Under the pieces are notes generated by a model that saw only the letters and a list, made by a program, of their open reading frames with translations, was not told the DNA's origin and ran no database searches. Below, piece by piece: positions 19,090-27,150 of a DNA stretch of 64,000 bases; position 1 is the first letter of the stretch, and each line of letters opens with the position of its first letter. Location: assembly GCF_902502825.2 (NCBI RefSeq), contig NZ_LR723670.1, forward strand, positions 2,232,001-2,296,000, given 5' to 3'. The stretch is from Pseudorhizobium flavum (GTDB lineage Bacteria > Pseudomonadota > Alphaproteobacteria > Rhizobiales > Rhizobiaceae). Position numbers and translations under genes: made by a program.

Positions 19090-20067
19090 ATGACCTCACA
19101 GGCCGGTGGCCTCGCCACGCCATCCGCACCCACGACGGCTATCGTCAACGGCCTCCTGCTGATGCTGCTGGCCATGCTGGCGGCACCCCTGATCGATATC
19201 TTTTCCAAGCTCGCGACCGGCACGACATCACCCACGATGATCACCGCTGCGCGTTTCCTGTTCCAGGCCCTGTTCATGCTGCCGATCGTGCTGTGGAACG
19301 GGCTCTGGCGGAATTTCTCCTGGCGCATGAGTGCCTACCATGCGGTCCGCGCCGCGATCATAACCCTGTCCATGATCTGCTTCGTTGCCACCCTCGCCGT
19401 CATGCCGGTTGCAGACGCGATCGCCATCTTCTTCGTCGAACCGATCATCCTGACCATTCTTGCCAGCATTTTCCTCGGCGAGACGATCGGCTGGCGACGC
19501 TATACCGCCTGTGGCGTTGGTTTCATCGGAGCGATGATCGTGATCCGCCCCAGCTTTGAAGAGGTTGGATTGATCTCCGTCCTGCCGGTCATCACCGCCT
19601 TCTGTGTTGCGGTATTTGCATTGATGACCCGGGCGCTCGCACCGCGTGAAAACCCCTGGGCCATGCAATTCCAGATGTCGCTGTGGGGCATCCCGATCTG
19701 CGCCCTGCTACTTCTGGTGGGAGACATGGCGGAGGTGGACTTCCTTGCTACCTCGATGCCTGACCTCACCGTCCTTCTCTGGCTGGTCGGCGTCGGCTTC
19801 TTCGCAGCGCTTTCCGGCATTCTCGCCGTCTATGCCTATCGTGTCGCGCCGGCCTCGGTGCTTGCCCCGCTCCAGTATTTCGAGATTGTTTCGGCAACCC
19901 TGTTTGGCTGGCTCGTCTTCGGCGACTTTCCGGATGCCGTGAAATGGCTCGGCATCGCGATCATCATCGGCTCCGGCCTCTACATCATCTGGCGCGAACG
20001 GCGCGTCGCAGCCAAACCCGTAACGGCCGCCGAAACCTCGGTCGCGTCCCGGATCAGCACACCATGA
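19090..20067 (+). CDS. EamA/DMT-family permease
   Basis: This 325-residue, ten-helix transporter has two EamA repeats: the first begins LLMLLAMLAAPLIDIFSKLATG, the second around FCVAVFALMTRALAPRE. GTG at 19081 would add three residues, but the ATG at 19090 has GGAAA just upstream. The stop overlaps the next gene's start (ATGA), so it is coupled to the CoA-transferase and ThDP enzyme genes and probably moves a substrate or product of that pathway. Confidence 0.85.
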   Translation: MTSQAGGLATPSAPTTAIVNGLLLMLLAMLAAPLIDIFSKLATGTTSPTMITAARFLFQALFMLPIVLWNGLWRNFSWRMSAYHAVRAAIITLSMICFVATLAVMPVADAIAIFFVEPIILTILASIFLGETIGWRRYTACGVGFIGAMIVIRPSFEEVGLISVLPVITAFCVAVFALMTRALAPRENPWAMQFQMSLWGIPICALLLLVGDMAEVDFLATSMPDLTVLLWLVGVGFFAALSGILAVYAYRVAPASVLAPLQYFEIVSATLFGWLVFGDFPDAVKWLGIAIIIGSGLYIIWRERRVAAKPVTAAETSVASRISTP

Positions 20068-21269
20068 CCCAGAATAACCAGAAGAAACCTCCTCTTGCCG
20101 GCATCCGCGTCATCGAACTCGCTCGCGTTCTCGCCGGCCCCTGGGCCGGACAGATGCTGGCCGACATGGGCGCCGACGTGATTAAGGTCGAGAATCCCGA
20201 CGGAGGCGACGACACCCGCGCCTGGGGCCCTCCTTTTGTGGAAGGCAAGGACGGCGAAAACCTGTCGGCCGCCTACTACCACTCCACCAACCGCGGCAAG
20301 CGCTCGATTGCGGTGGACCTCAAGACGGAGGAAGGACAGGAGATCGTTCGCCGCCTCGTGGCGACCGCCGACGTGGTGATCGAGAACTTCAAGCTGGGCG
20401 GCCTGAAGAAATACGGCCTTGATTACGAGAGCCTGAAGGCGATCAACCCGAAGCTCGTCTACTGCTCCATCACTGGCTTCGGCCAGGATGGTCCCTATGC
20501 CGGCCTGGCCGGCTACGACTACATCGTCCAGGGCATGTCCGGTTTCATGTCGATCACCGGCGAACCGGGCGGCCAGCCGATGAAGGCGGGCGTAGCGATC
20601 GCCGACATCTTCACCGGCATCTATGCCGTCACCGCCATCCAGGCGGCGTTGATCCACGCGATGAAGACGGGCGAAGGCCAGCTTGTGGACATGGCGCTGC
20701 TGGACGTGATGTCGGCCGTTCTCGCGAACCAGAACATGAACTACCTGATCTCAGGCACGGCCCCTTCCCGCCTCGGCAACGCACATCCGAACATCAGCCC
20801 CTATGAGGTGATCCCAGTGGCCGACGGCCACATCATCCTCGCGGTCGGCAATGACGGGCAGTTCCGGCGCTTCTGCACGCTTCTTGGCGCGGAACACCTC
20901 GCCGACGACGAGCGCTTCGCCACGAACAAGGCCCGCGTCGCCAACCGGGTCGAGGTCCGGCGCAATCTCCTGGCCGAGACGGAAAAATGGACCAAGGCCG
21001 AACTGCTTGCAGCCTGCGGCGACAACGCCGTGCCGGCCGGTCCGATCAATACCATCGCCGAGATGTTCGACGACCCGCAGATCAAGGCGCGCGGACTGCG
21101 CGTCGATCTTAAGGCAGCAGACGGCACGGTCATCCCGAGCGTACGCAGCCCGATCGTGCTGTCGGAAACACCGCTGCGCTACGACCGGCCGAGCCCCGGG
21201 CTTGGCGAACATACCGCCACCGTGCTGGCGGAACTGGACTCTATCGAAATGAAGGGGAAGAACCGATGA
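20064..21269 (+). CDS. Class III CoA-transferase (CaiB/BaiF family)
   Basis: This 401-residue protein begins with the family hallmark PLAGIRVIELARVLAGPWAGQMLADMGADVIKVE. It contains the segment GQLVDMALLDVMSAVLANQ, which carries the aspartate that forms the acyl-CoA anhydride. Further signatures are STNRGKRSIAVDLK and YCSITGFGQDGPYA. Such enzymes swap CoA between carboxylic acids in the cytoplasm. It is translationally coupled to a DMT permease upstream and a ThDP enzyme downstream. The acid substrate is unknown. A formyl-CoA:oxalate role is not supported by its partner enzyme. Confidence 0.88.
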   Translation: MTQNNQKKPPLAGIRVIELARVLAGPWAGQMLADMGADVIKVENPDGGDDTRAWGPPFVEGKDGENLSAAYYHSTNRGKRSIAVDLKTEEGQEIVRRLVATADVVIENFKLGGLKKYGLDYESLKAINPKLVYCSITGFGQDGPYAGLAGYDYIVQGMSGFMSITGEPGGQPMKAGVAIADIFTGIYAVTAIQAALIHAMKTGEGQLVDMALLDVMSAVLANQNMNYLISGTAPSRLGNAHPNISPYEVIPVADGHIILAVGNDGQFRRFCTLLGAEHLADDERFATNKARVANRVEVRRNLLAETEKWTKAELLAACGDNAVPAGPINTIAEMFDDPQIKARGLRVDLKAADGTVIPSVRSPIVLSETPLRYDRPSPGLGEHTATVLAELDSIEMKGKNR

Positions 21270-22915
21270 AGACAGGTGGCCAACTGATCGTCGAGGCGCT
21301 GAAGGCAAACGGGGTCAGGCGCGTATCCTGCGTGCCGGGGGAAAGCTACCTGGCAGTCCTCGATGCGCTCTATGACAGCGGCATCGACGTCCTCGTCTGC
21401 CGTCAGGAAGGCGGCGCGGCAATGATGGCCGATTGCTGGGGCCGGCTCACAGGCGAACCGGGCATCTGCATGGTGACGCGCGGGCCGGGCGCAACCAATG
21501 CGTCTGCGGGCCTGCACATCGCCCGGCAGGATTCGATCCCGATGATCCTGTTCATCGGACAGGTCCAGCGTGACGCCCGCGAGCGCGAAGCTTTTCAGGA
21601 AGTCGAGTACCGTCGGGCCTTCACCGAATTCGCCAAATGGGTCGGCGAGATCGATGATGCCCGCCGCATCCCGGAATTCGTCACACGTGCCTTCGCCGTC
21701 GCAACCTCGGGACGCCCCGGCCCTGTCGTGCTGACCCTGCCGGAAGACATGCTGGTGGACGAGGTCGAGGCTCCCGCGGCGCAGCCCTACATGCCGGTGG
21801 AGGCCCATCCCGGCCCCAGCCAGATGAAGCAGTTCGAGGCCATGCTGAAGGAAGCGCAGCGGCCGATGTTCATCCTCGGCGGCACGCGCTGGACCGAGGA
21901 AGCCGTGGCTGGATTCCAGGAATTCGCCAGCCGCTTCAAGGTACCGGTCGGCTGCTCGTTCCGGCGCCAGATGCTGTTCGACCACCTGCATCCGAGCTAT
22001 GCAGGCGATGTCGGTATCGGCATCAATCCGGCACTGGCAAAGGAGATCAAGGACTCCGACCTGCTCGTCCTCGTCGGCGCACGCATGTCGGAAATGCCGT
22101 CTTCAAGCTACACCCTGATCGACATCCCCTACCCGGCGCAGAAGCTCGTCCATGTCTATCCTGACCCCGAGGAACTCGGTCGCGTCTACCGCCCGGACCT
22201 GGCGATCTGCGCGGCTCCTGCCGAGTTCACCACGGCGCTTTCGGGACTTGAGCCACCCGCAGCACCGCTTTGGGCCGAGCGTAAGTCCGCCATGCATGAT
22301 GCCTACCTGAAGTGGTCGACACCGCCGAGGACAGGACCAGGATCGGTGCAGATGGGCCCGATCATGGAATGGCTGGACGCCAACACCGCAGAAGACGCGA
22401 TCTTCGCCAACGGTGCCGGCAACTACGCCACCTGGGTGCACCGCTTCCACCGCTTCCGAAAGTTCAACACCCAGGCTGCTCCGACGTCCGGGTCGATGGG
22501 CTATGGCCTGCCTGCCGCGGTGGCCGCCAAGCAGCTCTTCCCAGAGCGCGAGGTGATCTGCTTTGCCGGGGACGGCTGCTTCATGATGCACGGCCAGGAA
22601 TTCATCACCGCGGTTCGCTACAACCTGCCGATCATCACGGTGCTGGTGAACAACGGCACATATGGCACGATCCGCATGCACCAGGAGCGGGAATATCCCG
22701 GTCGCGTCAGCGCAACCGACCTCGTGAACCCAGACTTCGTCGCCTTCGCCAAGGCCTATGGCGGGCATGGAGAGCTGGTCGAGAAGACCGAAGGCTTCGC
22801 TGCAGCCTTCGAACGGGCGCGAGCGAGCGGCAAGCCGGCGATCATCGAGGTCAAGCTGGACGCGGAGGCGATCACGCCGACCCGAACGCTGACGCAGATC
22901 CGCGAAAAGGCCTGA
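21266..22915 (+). CDS. Thiamine-diphosphate-dependent enzyme, acetolactate-synthase-like
   Basis: This 549-residue protein has the three domains of the pyruvate-oxidase/acetolactate-synthase superfamily. The catalytic glutamate lies in CRQEGGAAMMAD (about residue 50), AFQEVE is near residue 110, and the Mg-ThDP motif GDGCFMMHGQEFITAVRYNLPIITVLVNN starts near residue 435. It overlaps the CoA-transferase gene by ATGA and is followed by a strong terminator, so it is the last gene of a three-gene operon. No regulatory-subunit gene is nearby, making true branched-chain acetolactate synthesis unlikely. The chemistry is probably carboligation or decarboxylation of a 2-oxo acid or acyl-CoA. Confidence 0.85.
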   Translation: MKTGGQLIVEALKANGVRRVSCVPGESYLAVLDALYDSGIDVLVCRQEGGAAMMADCWGRLTGEPGICMVTRGPGATNASAGLHIARQDSIPMILFIGQVQRDAREREAFQEVEYRRAFTEFAKWVGEIDDARRIPEFVTRAFAVATSGRPGPVVLTLPEDMLVDEVEAPAAQPYMPVEAHPGPSQMKQFEAMLKEAQRPMFILGGTRWTEEAVAGFQEFASRFKVPVGCSFRRQMLFDHLHPSYAGDVGIGINPALAKEIKDSDLLVLVGARMSEMPSSSYTLIDIPYPAQKLVHVYPDPEELGRVYRPDLAICAAPAEFTTALSGLEPPAAPLWAERKSAMHDAYLKWSTPPRTGPGSVQMGPIMEWLDANTAEDAIFANGAGNYATWVHRFHRFRKFNTQAAPTSGSMGYGLPAAVAAKQLFPEREVICFAGDGCFMMHGQEFITAVRYNLPIITVLVNNGTYGTIRMHQEREYPGRVSATDLVNPDFVAFAKAYGGHGELVEKTEGFAAAFERARASGKPAIIEVKLDAEAITPTRTLTQIREKA

Positions 22916-22921
22916 TACGAA

Positions 22922-22954
22922 AAAGCCGGCGCATCAGACAGATGCGCCGGCTTT
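22922..22954. terminator. Bidirectional intrinsic terminator
   Basis: A perfect 14-base stem (AAAGCCGGCGCATC / GATGCGCCGGCTTT) with a five-base loop ends the ThDP-enzyme operon on the plus strand and the minus-strand operon that ends with the RidA-like gene. Confidence 0.9.
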
Positions 22955-22974
22955 CGCAATCAGATTGTCACGGC

Positions 22975-23316
22975 TCAGATGGCGGCGGTGACCGTGAACT
23001 CGACCTTGTACTTCGGCGCTGCGAGCTTGGCTTCGCTGGTCGCGCGCGCCGGCGTATTGGCCGGATCGACCCAGGCTTCCCAGACAGCATTCATCTCGGC
23101 GAAATAGGACATGTCGGAGAGATAGATCAGCGTCTGCAGGATCTTCGACTTGTCGGAGCCTGCGGCAGCCAACAGGCGATCGACCTCGCGCAATGCGTAT
23201 TCGCACTGCTCCTTGACCGTCTCGCCCTCGCCGACCTGGCCCGAGAGATAGACGGTGTCCCCGTGGACGACAGCGCCGCTCATGCGGACGCCCTGTTCGA
23301 TGCGCTTGATGCTCAT
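22975..23316 (-). CDS. RidA/YjgF/UK114-family protein
   Basis: This 113-residue protein has the chorismate-mutase-like RidA fold: GDTVYLSGQVG, QCEYALREVDRLLAAAG, and the C-terminal ANTPARATSEAKLAAPKYKVEFTVTAAI, where the arginine aligns with the catalytic Arg of RidA. Members hydrolyse reactive enamines/imines released by PLP enzymes. The partial conservation of the C-terminal box suggests a RidA paralogue rather than housekeeping RidA. The start has an AGGAGC ribosome-binding site. It lies downstream of the DUF442 gene on the same strand. Confidence 0.85.
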   Translation of the reverse strand: MSIKRIEQGVRMSGAVVHGDTVYLSGQVGEGETVKEQCEYALREVDRLLAAAGSDKSKILQTLIYLSDMSYFAEMNAVWEAWVDPANTPARATSEAKLAAPKYKVEFTVTAAI

Positions 23317-23374
23317 AAATGCTCCTGGAAGGTTTCAAGCTGAAGACTGGCCGGCGGAACCGGCCGCGGGAAGA

Positions 23375-23713
23375 CTAGCCGCGCAGATGCTGGCTCTTTT
23401 CGTAGATCGCCGTGGAGCGGGCGCCGGAGCGGCAATAGCCAAGCATTGGCCGCGGCATTTCATCAAGCGCGTCCACCATGCCGTCAACCGCCTGCGCGTC
23501 GACACCCATGCGGCCCACCGGTACATGCTTCACCTCAAGGCCAAGTTCTTCCGCCTTGGCGGCAATATCTGCGAAGCGCGGCTGGCCCGGTTCCTCCTCG
23601 TCCGGCCGATTGCAGACGATGGACTTGAACCCCATCGCCTTGATCTCCTCGAGATCCTCGATGCGGATCTGTCCGGTCACGGCGTATTCGTCGTTGATCT
23701 GGCGGATATCCAT
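23375..23713 (-). CDS. TIGR01244/DUF442-family protein (phosphatase/rhodanese-like)
   Basis: This 112-residue protein begins MDIRQINDEYAVTGQI and carries MGFKSIVCNRPDEEEPGQP followed by YCRSGARSTAIY, a CX4-5R loop like that of tyrosine phosphatases and rhodaneses. The family is often annotated as sulfur transferase, and in rhizobia a similar domain precedes a sulfide-handling beta-lactamase fold (Blh). Here it stands alone. The start at 23713 has a GGAGGA site; the longer upstream frame is Arg-rich and unlikely to be translated. Confidence 0.8.
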   Translation of the reverse strand: MDIRQINDEYAVTGQIRIEDLEEIKAMGFKSIVCNRPDEEEPGQPRFADIAAKAEELGLEVKHVPVGRMGVDAQAVDGMVDALDEMPRPMLGYCRSGARSTAIYEKSQHLRG

Positions 23714-23787
23714 GGGCTCGTTCCTCCGGCTCGTTGTCTGGGGTGATCCCTTACGCCGCAGCCGGCAGGGCGTCAATCGAGCCGGGG

Positions 23788-24627
23788 TCAGGCGAAGCAG
23801 AAGCGCAGGGCGTAATCGATGCTCTCGCCGGGCCACAGCGTCTTCAGTTCCCCGCGCTCTGCCAGTTCGTGGCGACCGACCCAGCGGTGCGAGACCGGTT
23901 CAATTCCGACCACGTGTGCCGGTGCCTGCTGGTTGCGCCATATCTGCAGCCACGACAGCGTGTCTGTCCGGAACTTCACCTTGAGGGTGAGTCCGCCGAT
24001 GGCCGCAATCGGTCCGAGCGCGATTTCAGCCCAGTCCTCCCCCTCCTGCACCGCGGGAACACAGAATACACCGCCCGGATCCTCCCCGAAGTTCCAGGGA
24101 AGGCTGCCGTTTTCCAGCATCTTGCCGCTCAATCGGACCTTACCGTCGAACAGCCAGGCTCCGATATTCATGTGATACATGTGGAGCGGCGGAAACGACT
24201 TCGTACCCGTATTGGTGAGGCGATCGGAGAGGCATACTTCCCCGCTCTCGCCGTCGATGCGCCAATGACGTTCGAGGAGCGCGTTCCCCCCGTCGGCAAG
24301 AGCGACCGGAACCGTCGCCCGGCACTCGGCATCCCCGTCCTGGCAATCCCAGAAGAGGATCTGCGCAGGATGCGACGAGAAGGAGCCATGCAACGGGTAC
24401 CTGCTCCCATCCTTTCGACCCTCGATCGGTTCGGGATGGCGGATATGGTCAGGGCCGCAGGTGAAAAGGAAACCCTCAAGGGCGTGATCTATCCTCGGAT
24501 CACCGTCATCCGGGATCGCCCGACCCGGAGCGATGTCGACCTTGCCGATGAAACAGGAGCCAATGTCGAGGACGGAGCTGTCGTCCAGAAAGAGGCGAGG
24601 ACCAGCAGCTGCGGAAAAGACCTTCAT
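23788..24627 (-). CDS. Aldose 1-epimerase-family protein (DUF4432-like)
   Basis: This 279-residue protein looks like a galactose-mutarotase-fold sugar-binding enzyme. Features are a central LHGSFSSHPA (His of the active site), a middle strand FPPLHMYHMNIG with a second His, and a late VVGIEPVSHR containing the acidic residue. The order matches the DUF4432 branch. Substrate is unknown. It has a GGAGAAG ribosome-binding site. It reads away from the L,D-transpeptidase gene. Confidence 0.75.
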   Translation of the reverse strand: MKVFSAAAGPRLFLDDSSVLDIGSCFIGKVDIAPGRAIPDDGDPRIDHALEGFLFTCGPDHIRHPEPIEGRKDGSRYPLHGSFSSHPAQILFWDCQDGDAECRATVPVALADGGNALLERHWRIDGESGEVCLSDRLTNTGTKSFPPLHMYHMNIGAWLFDGKVRLSGKMLENGSLPWNFGEDPGGVFCVPAVQEGEDWAEIALGPIAAIGGLTLKVKFRTDTLSWLQIWRNQQAPAHVVGIEPVSHRWVGRHELAERGELKTLWPGESIDYALRFCFA

Positions 24628-24790
24628 TTCACTTCTCCAGATCCAAGAACGACTCCGTTACCAGAACGTGATCGAATGTTAACGTCACGTTCACCACGAA
24701 TTCACCTTTTTCACACTAGCGTCAAAATTCGCTTGTCTGTGGCAGGCGAAGTACCGGCCGGAACGTTTATCCCGTTCGGTGATTTCATTC

Positions 24791-26182
24791 ATGTTCAACA
24801 AGAAGGTCGGTGACAACGTGAAACGGCTTCTCACTGCTGGTCTCGGTATTGCAGCCTTGGTGGCGCAGGGCGCTTCGGTGGTCTCCGCCCAGGTGATCTA
24901 CGATCCATACGCTAGCGATACGCTTCTCGTCGCACCCGACGGCAGTATCCTGGATTATGTGCCCGAACAGGGCGACGTGGTGATTACCCGCGACCGCTCA
25001 GGACGCCGGATGCTCATCGACCGATATGGCGAAGTGATTGCCACCGAAGTGTCACGGGACGGCTATGGTTCGCGTGGCATCGACCGGTACCCGCCGCCAC
25101 CGTCGGACTATCGCCGCTACCGCGACGAGGCAGGATACCGGGATTACCGCGAATACCGCCCAGGCGAGCCAGGAGAAATAACCGGCACGGTGCCGGATCG
25201 CGGCTCCATTACCCGACTACCCCTTGAGGATCAGCCCTTCCCGGATGAACCGCAGGATGACTTCGCGTCTATCGAGCGCGATCGGCAGCCGGCCCAGCCT
25301 ATGGAAGCGGAGAAGCCAATCATCGCGGTCACCAAGAAGCCGCAGGCGGAGATTGCCGCCCTGCAGGTCTTCCTCGACCGGGAAGGCATCTCTCCCGGCG
25401 TCATCGATGGTCATCTCGGCGATAACGTCAACAAGGCGATCGCCGCTTGGCAGGAGATGACGGGCGAAACACTAGATCCCAACAACTCCGAGGATATCCT
25501 GCAACGGCTCGCCTATTCCGGCGGCTTGCCCATCGTCGACTACACGATCACCGCTGCCGATGCGGCGGGCCCCTTCGTCGCATCCATTCCGGACGATTAC
25601 GGGCAGAAGGCCCAGATGCCAGCCATGTCCTATACCTCGACCAGCGAAAAGCTCGCCGAGCAGTTCCACATGGACGAGAGCTACCTGAAGGCCCTGAATC
25701 CAGGCAAGGACTTCTCTATCCCCGGCACGATCATCAAGGTCGTCAATCCCGGACAGCCGAAGAAGGGTAACGTCACTCGCATCGTCGCCGACAAGAGCAA
25801 GAAGCAGGTCTTCGCCTATGGTGACGACGGCGGACTGATCGCCGCCTATCCGGCCACGATCGGCTCGACCGACACCCCCTCGCCCACCGGGACCCATACG
25901 GTGGAACGCGTAGCGCTCGACCCGGGCTATACCTACAATCCCAAAGTCAACTTCAAGCAGGGCAACAACGACAAGATCCTGCAGATTCCGCCTGGCCCGA
26001 ATGGGCCGGTCGGAACGGTCTGGATCGCCCTCTCCAAGCCGAGCTACGGGATCCATGGTACGCCGGAGCCGTCGAAGATCGGCAAGACCAACAGCCATGG
26101 CTGTATTCGGTTGACCAACTGGGACGCGACCGAACTGGCAAAGATGGTCAAGCCCGGCGTCAGCGTCGAGTTCGTGGAATAG
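24791..26182 (+). CDS. L,D-transpeptidase (YkuD domain) with peptidoglycan-binding domain
   Basis: This roughly 463-residue secreted protein has a hydrophobic signal segment (LLTAGLGIAALVAQGASVVSAQ), a Tyr/Arg/Pro-rich linker (about residues 85-130), and a PG_binding_1-like domain (about 190-240). The C-terminal YkuD catalytic domain ends in HGTPEPSKIGKTNSHGCIRL, with the nucleophilic Cys in SHGCIR. It should make 3-3 cross-links in peptidoglycan or attach an outer-membrane protein to it; L,D-transpeptidases dominate polar growth in Rhizobiales. The ATG at 24791 is one option; a GTG at 24818 preceded by AAGAAGG is nearly as good and gives a tidier signal peptide. Confidence 0.9.
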   Translation: MFNKKVGDNVKRLLTAGLGIAALVAQGASVVSAQVIYDPYASDTLLVAPDGSILDYVPEQGDVVITRDRSGRRMLIDRYGEVIATEVSRDGYGSRGIDRYPPPPSDYRRYRDEAGYRDYREYRPGEPGEITGTVPDRGSITRLPLEDQPFPDEPQDDFASIERDRQPAQPMEAEKPIIAVTKKPQAEIAALQVFLDREGISPGVIDGHLGDNVNKAIAAWQEMTGETLDPNNSEDILQRLAYSGGLPIVDYTITAADAAGPFVASIPDDYGQKAQMPAMSYTSTSEKLAEQFHMDESYLKALNPGKDFSIPGTIIKVVNPGQPKKGNVTRIVADKSKKQVFAYGDDGGLIAAYPATIGSTDTPSPTGTHTVERVALDPGYTYNPKVNFKQGNNDKILQIPPGPNGPVGTVWIALSKPSYGIHGTPEPSKIGKTNSHGCIRLTNWDATELAKMVKPGVSVEFVE

Positions 26183-26207
26183 AAAAAGGCGCCTCTGGCG
26201 CCTTTTT
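26183..26207. terminator. Bidirectional intrinsic terminator
   Basis: Stem AAAAAGGCGCC / GGCGCCTTTTT with a three-base loop begins at the base after the L,D-transpeptidase stop. It also sits 26 bases past the stop of the convergent ParA gene. Confidence 0.9.
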
Positions 26208-26232
26208 CGTGGGAGCAGGTCTTACGGTCAGT

Positions 26233-26949
26233 TCAGGCTGCCAAGCGTCCTGAGGCGACCAGCCGCGATTTTCCCGAGCGGACAACCCTTGCCGGCATCA
26301 GGCGCACCGCTTCCTGGGCGAAGGCGGCGGCGTTCTCCCGCGCCTTGTCAAGGTTGCTCACCTTTGCGGCATCCAGAGTACGCAGTGTACCCCCCGTCTC
26401 GAAGAGTTCCTTGAAGGCGATGCGTTCGCCGATGGGAGTGTTCAGGACGTTCACGCCGCGGGCGGCAAGAAGCCCCTTGATCGCCAGCAGCGCCTTGGTC
26501 GTGACCATGGACGCGACGCGGGTGAGGACAACGGAATGGGGAATGGCAAGATTGGCCTTTTCCTTCATCAAAGCCAGAAGGTCGAGGATCTGGGCTGCAC
26601 CCTTCGCATCCATGGCCGAGCCCTGGACGGGGATCATGACATGGTCCGACAGGCCGATCGCGGTCGTTACAAGTGCGTCCCTCGCACCCGCTAGATCGAT
26701 AACGAAGAAATCAACCTGATCCCGCATTTCTCGCAGATGACACTGCAGGGACGCGACGGACACCTGAGAGATCACCTCCAGATTATGGAGCGGGCCGGAA
26801 ATCTCCGCCCACTGGGTGATCCACTGCTGCGGGTCGCAGTCGATGATTGCCACGCGGTGGCCCTGACTGGCCAGTTCGGTGGCGAGCAAAAGTGCTGCGG
26901 TGGTCTTTCCGGCACCGCCCTTGGCGTTGGCAAAGGAAATTACGGGCAT
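26233..26949 (-). CDS. ParA/MinD-family ATPase, orphan
   Basis: This 238-residue protein has the deviant Walker A KGGAGKTTAALLLA (about residues 10-23), the A' motif IIDCDPQQWITQW and a Walker-B-like FFVIDLAGARDALV. The start at 26949 has AAGGATCGAG before it; a longer frame would precede the Walker lysine by 24 unlikely residues. There is no parB or centromere-like repeat nearby, so it is unlikely to be the main chromosome-partition ATPase. The size and GARDAL motif resemble VirC1-like ParA proteins, which place other complexes at the pole. A CtrA-like site lies upstream. Confidence 0.85.
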   Translation of the reverse strand: MPVISFANAKGGAGKTTAALLLATELASQGHRVAIIDCDPQQWITQWAEISGPLHNLEVISQVSVASLQCHLREMRDQVDFFVIDLAGARDALVTTAIGLSDHVMIPVQGSAMDAKGAAQILDLLALMKEKANLAIPHSVVLTRVASMVTTKALLAIKGLLAARGVNVLNTPIGERIAFKELFETGGTLRTLDAAKVSNLDKARENAAAFAQEAVRLMPARVVRSGKSRLVASGRLAA

Positions 26950-27035
26950 TCTCGATCCTTGAAGGGCATGAGCCGCATCGCTCAGATGCGCACCTGGGAG
27001 GCATGGTGCATTGACGGCCACCTTGCTTAATCATG

Positions 27036-27051
27036 GTTAACAAAGGGTAAA
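27036..27051 (-). promoter_or_regulatory. Candidate CtrA box upstream of the ParA gene
   Basis: On the minus strand TTTA-N7-TTAAC matches the CtrA consensus TTAA-N7-TTAAC at 8 of 9 bases, about 90 bases before the ParA start. A cell-cycle-controlled ParA protein would make sense, but a single site this short is weak evidence. Confidence 0.33.
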
Positions 27052-27097
27052 TTTAGCAATCAACGATATAAGGGGTAACTTGTCGCTGCGGCATGAA

Positions 27098-27127
27098 GAA
27101 GCCCCGAAGTATCGGCTTCGGGGCTTC
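27098..27127 (-). terminator. Intrinsic terminator of the NFGA-TRAP-GS-ALDH-ADH operon
   Basis: A perfect 12-base stem GAAGCCCCGAAG / CTTCGGGGCTTC with a six-base loop lies 23 bases past the alcohol dehydrogenase stop. It ends the long minus-strand operon. Confidence 0.85.
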
Positions 27128-27150
27128 CCGGTTGGCCAAGCGGATCGGCT

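Noticed and set aside
21266..22915. Oxalyl-CoA decarboxylase (with the neighbouring CoA-transferase as formyl-CoA transferase)
   Set aside because: The position of the YEE active-site motif reads AFQEVE, an acetolactate-synthase-like pattern, so an oxalate function was not assigned.
27027..27041. A second CtrA box (TTAA...TTAAC)
   Set aside because: The spacer is six bases, one shorter than the CtrA requirement.
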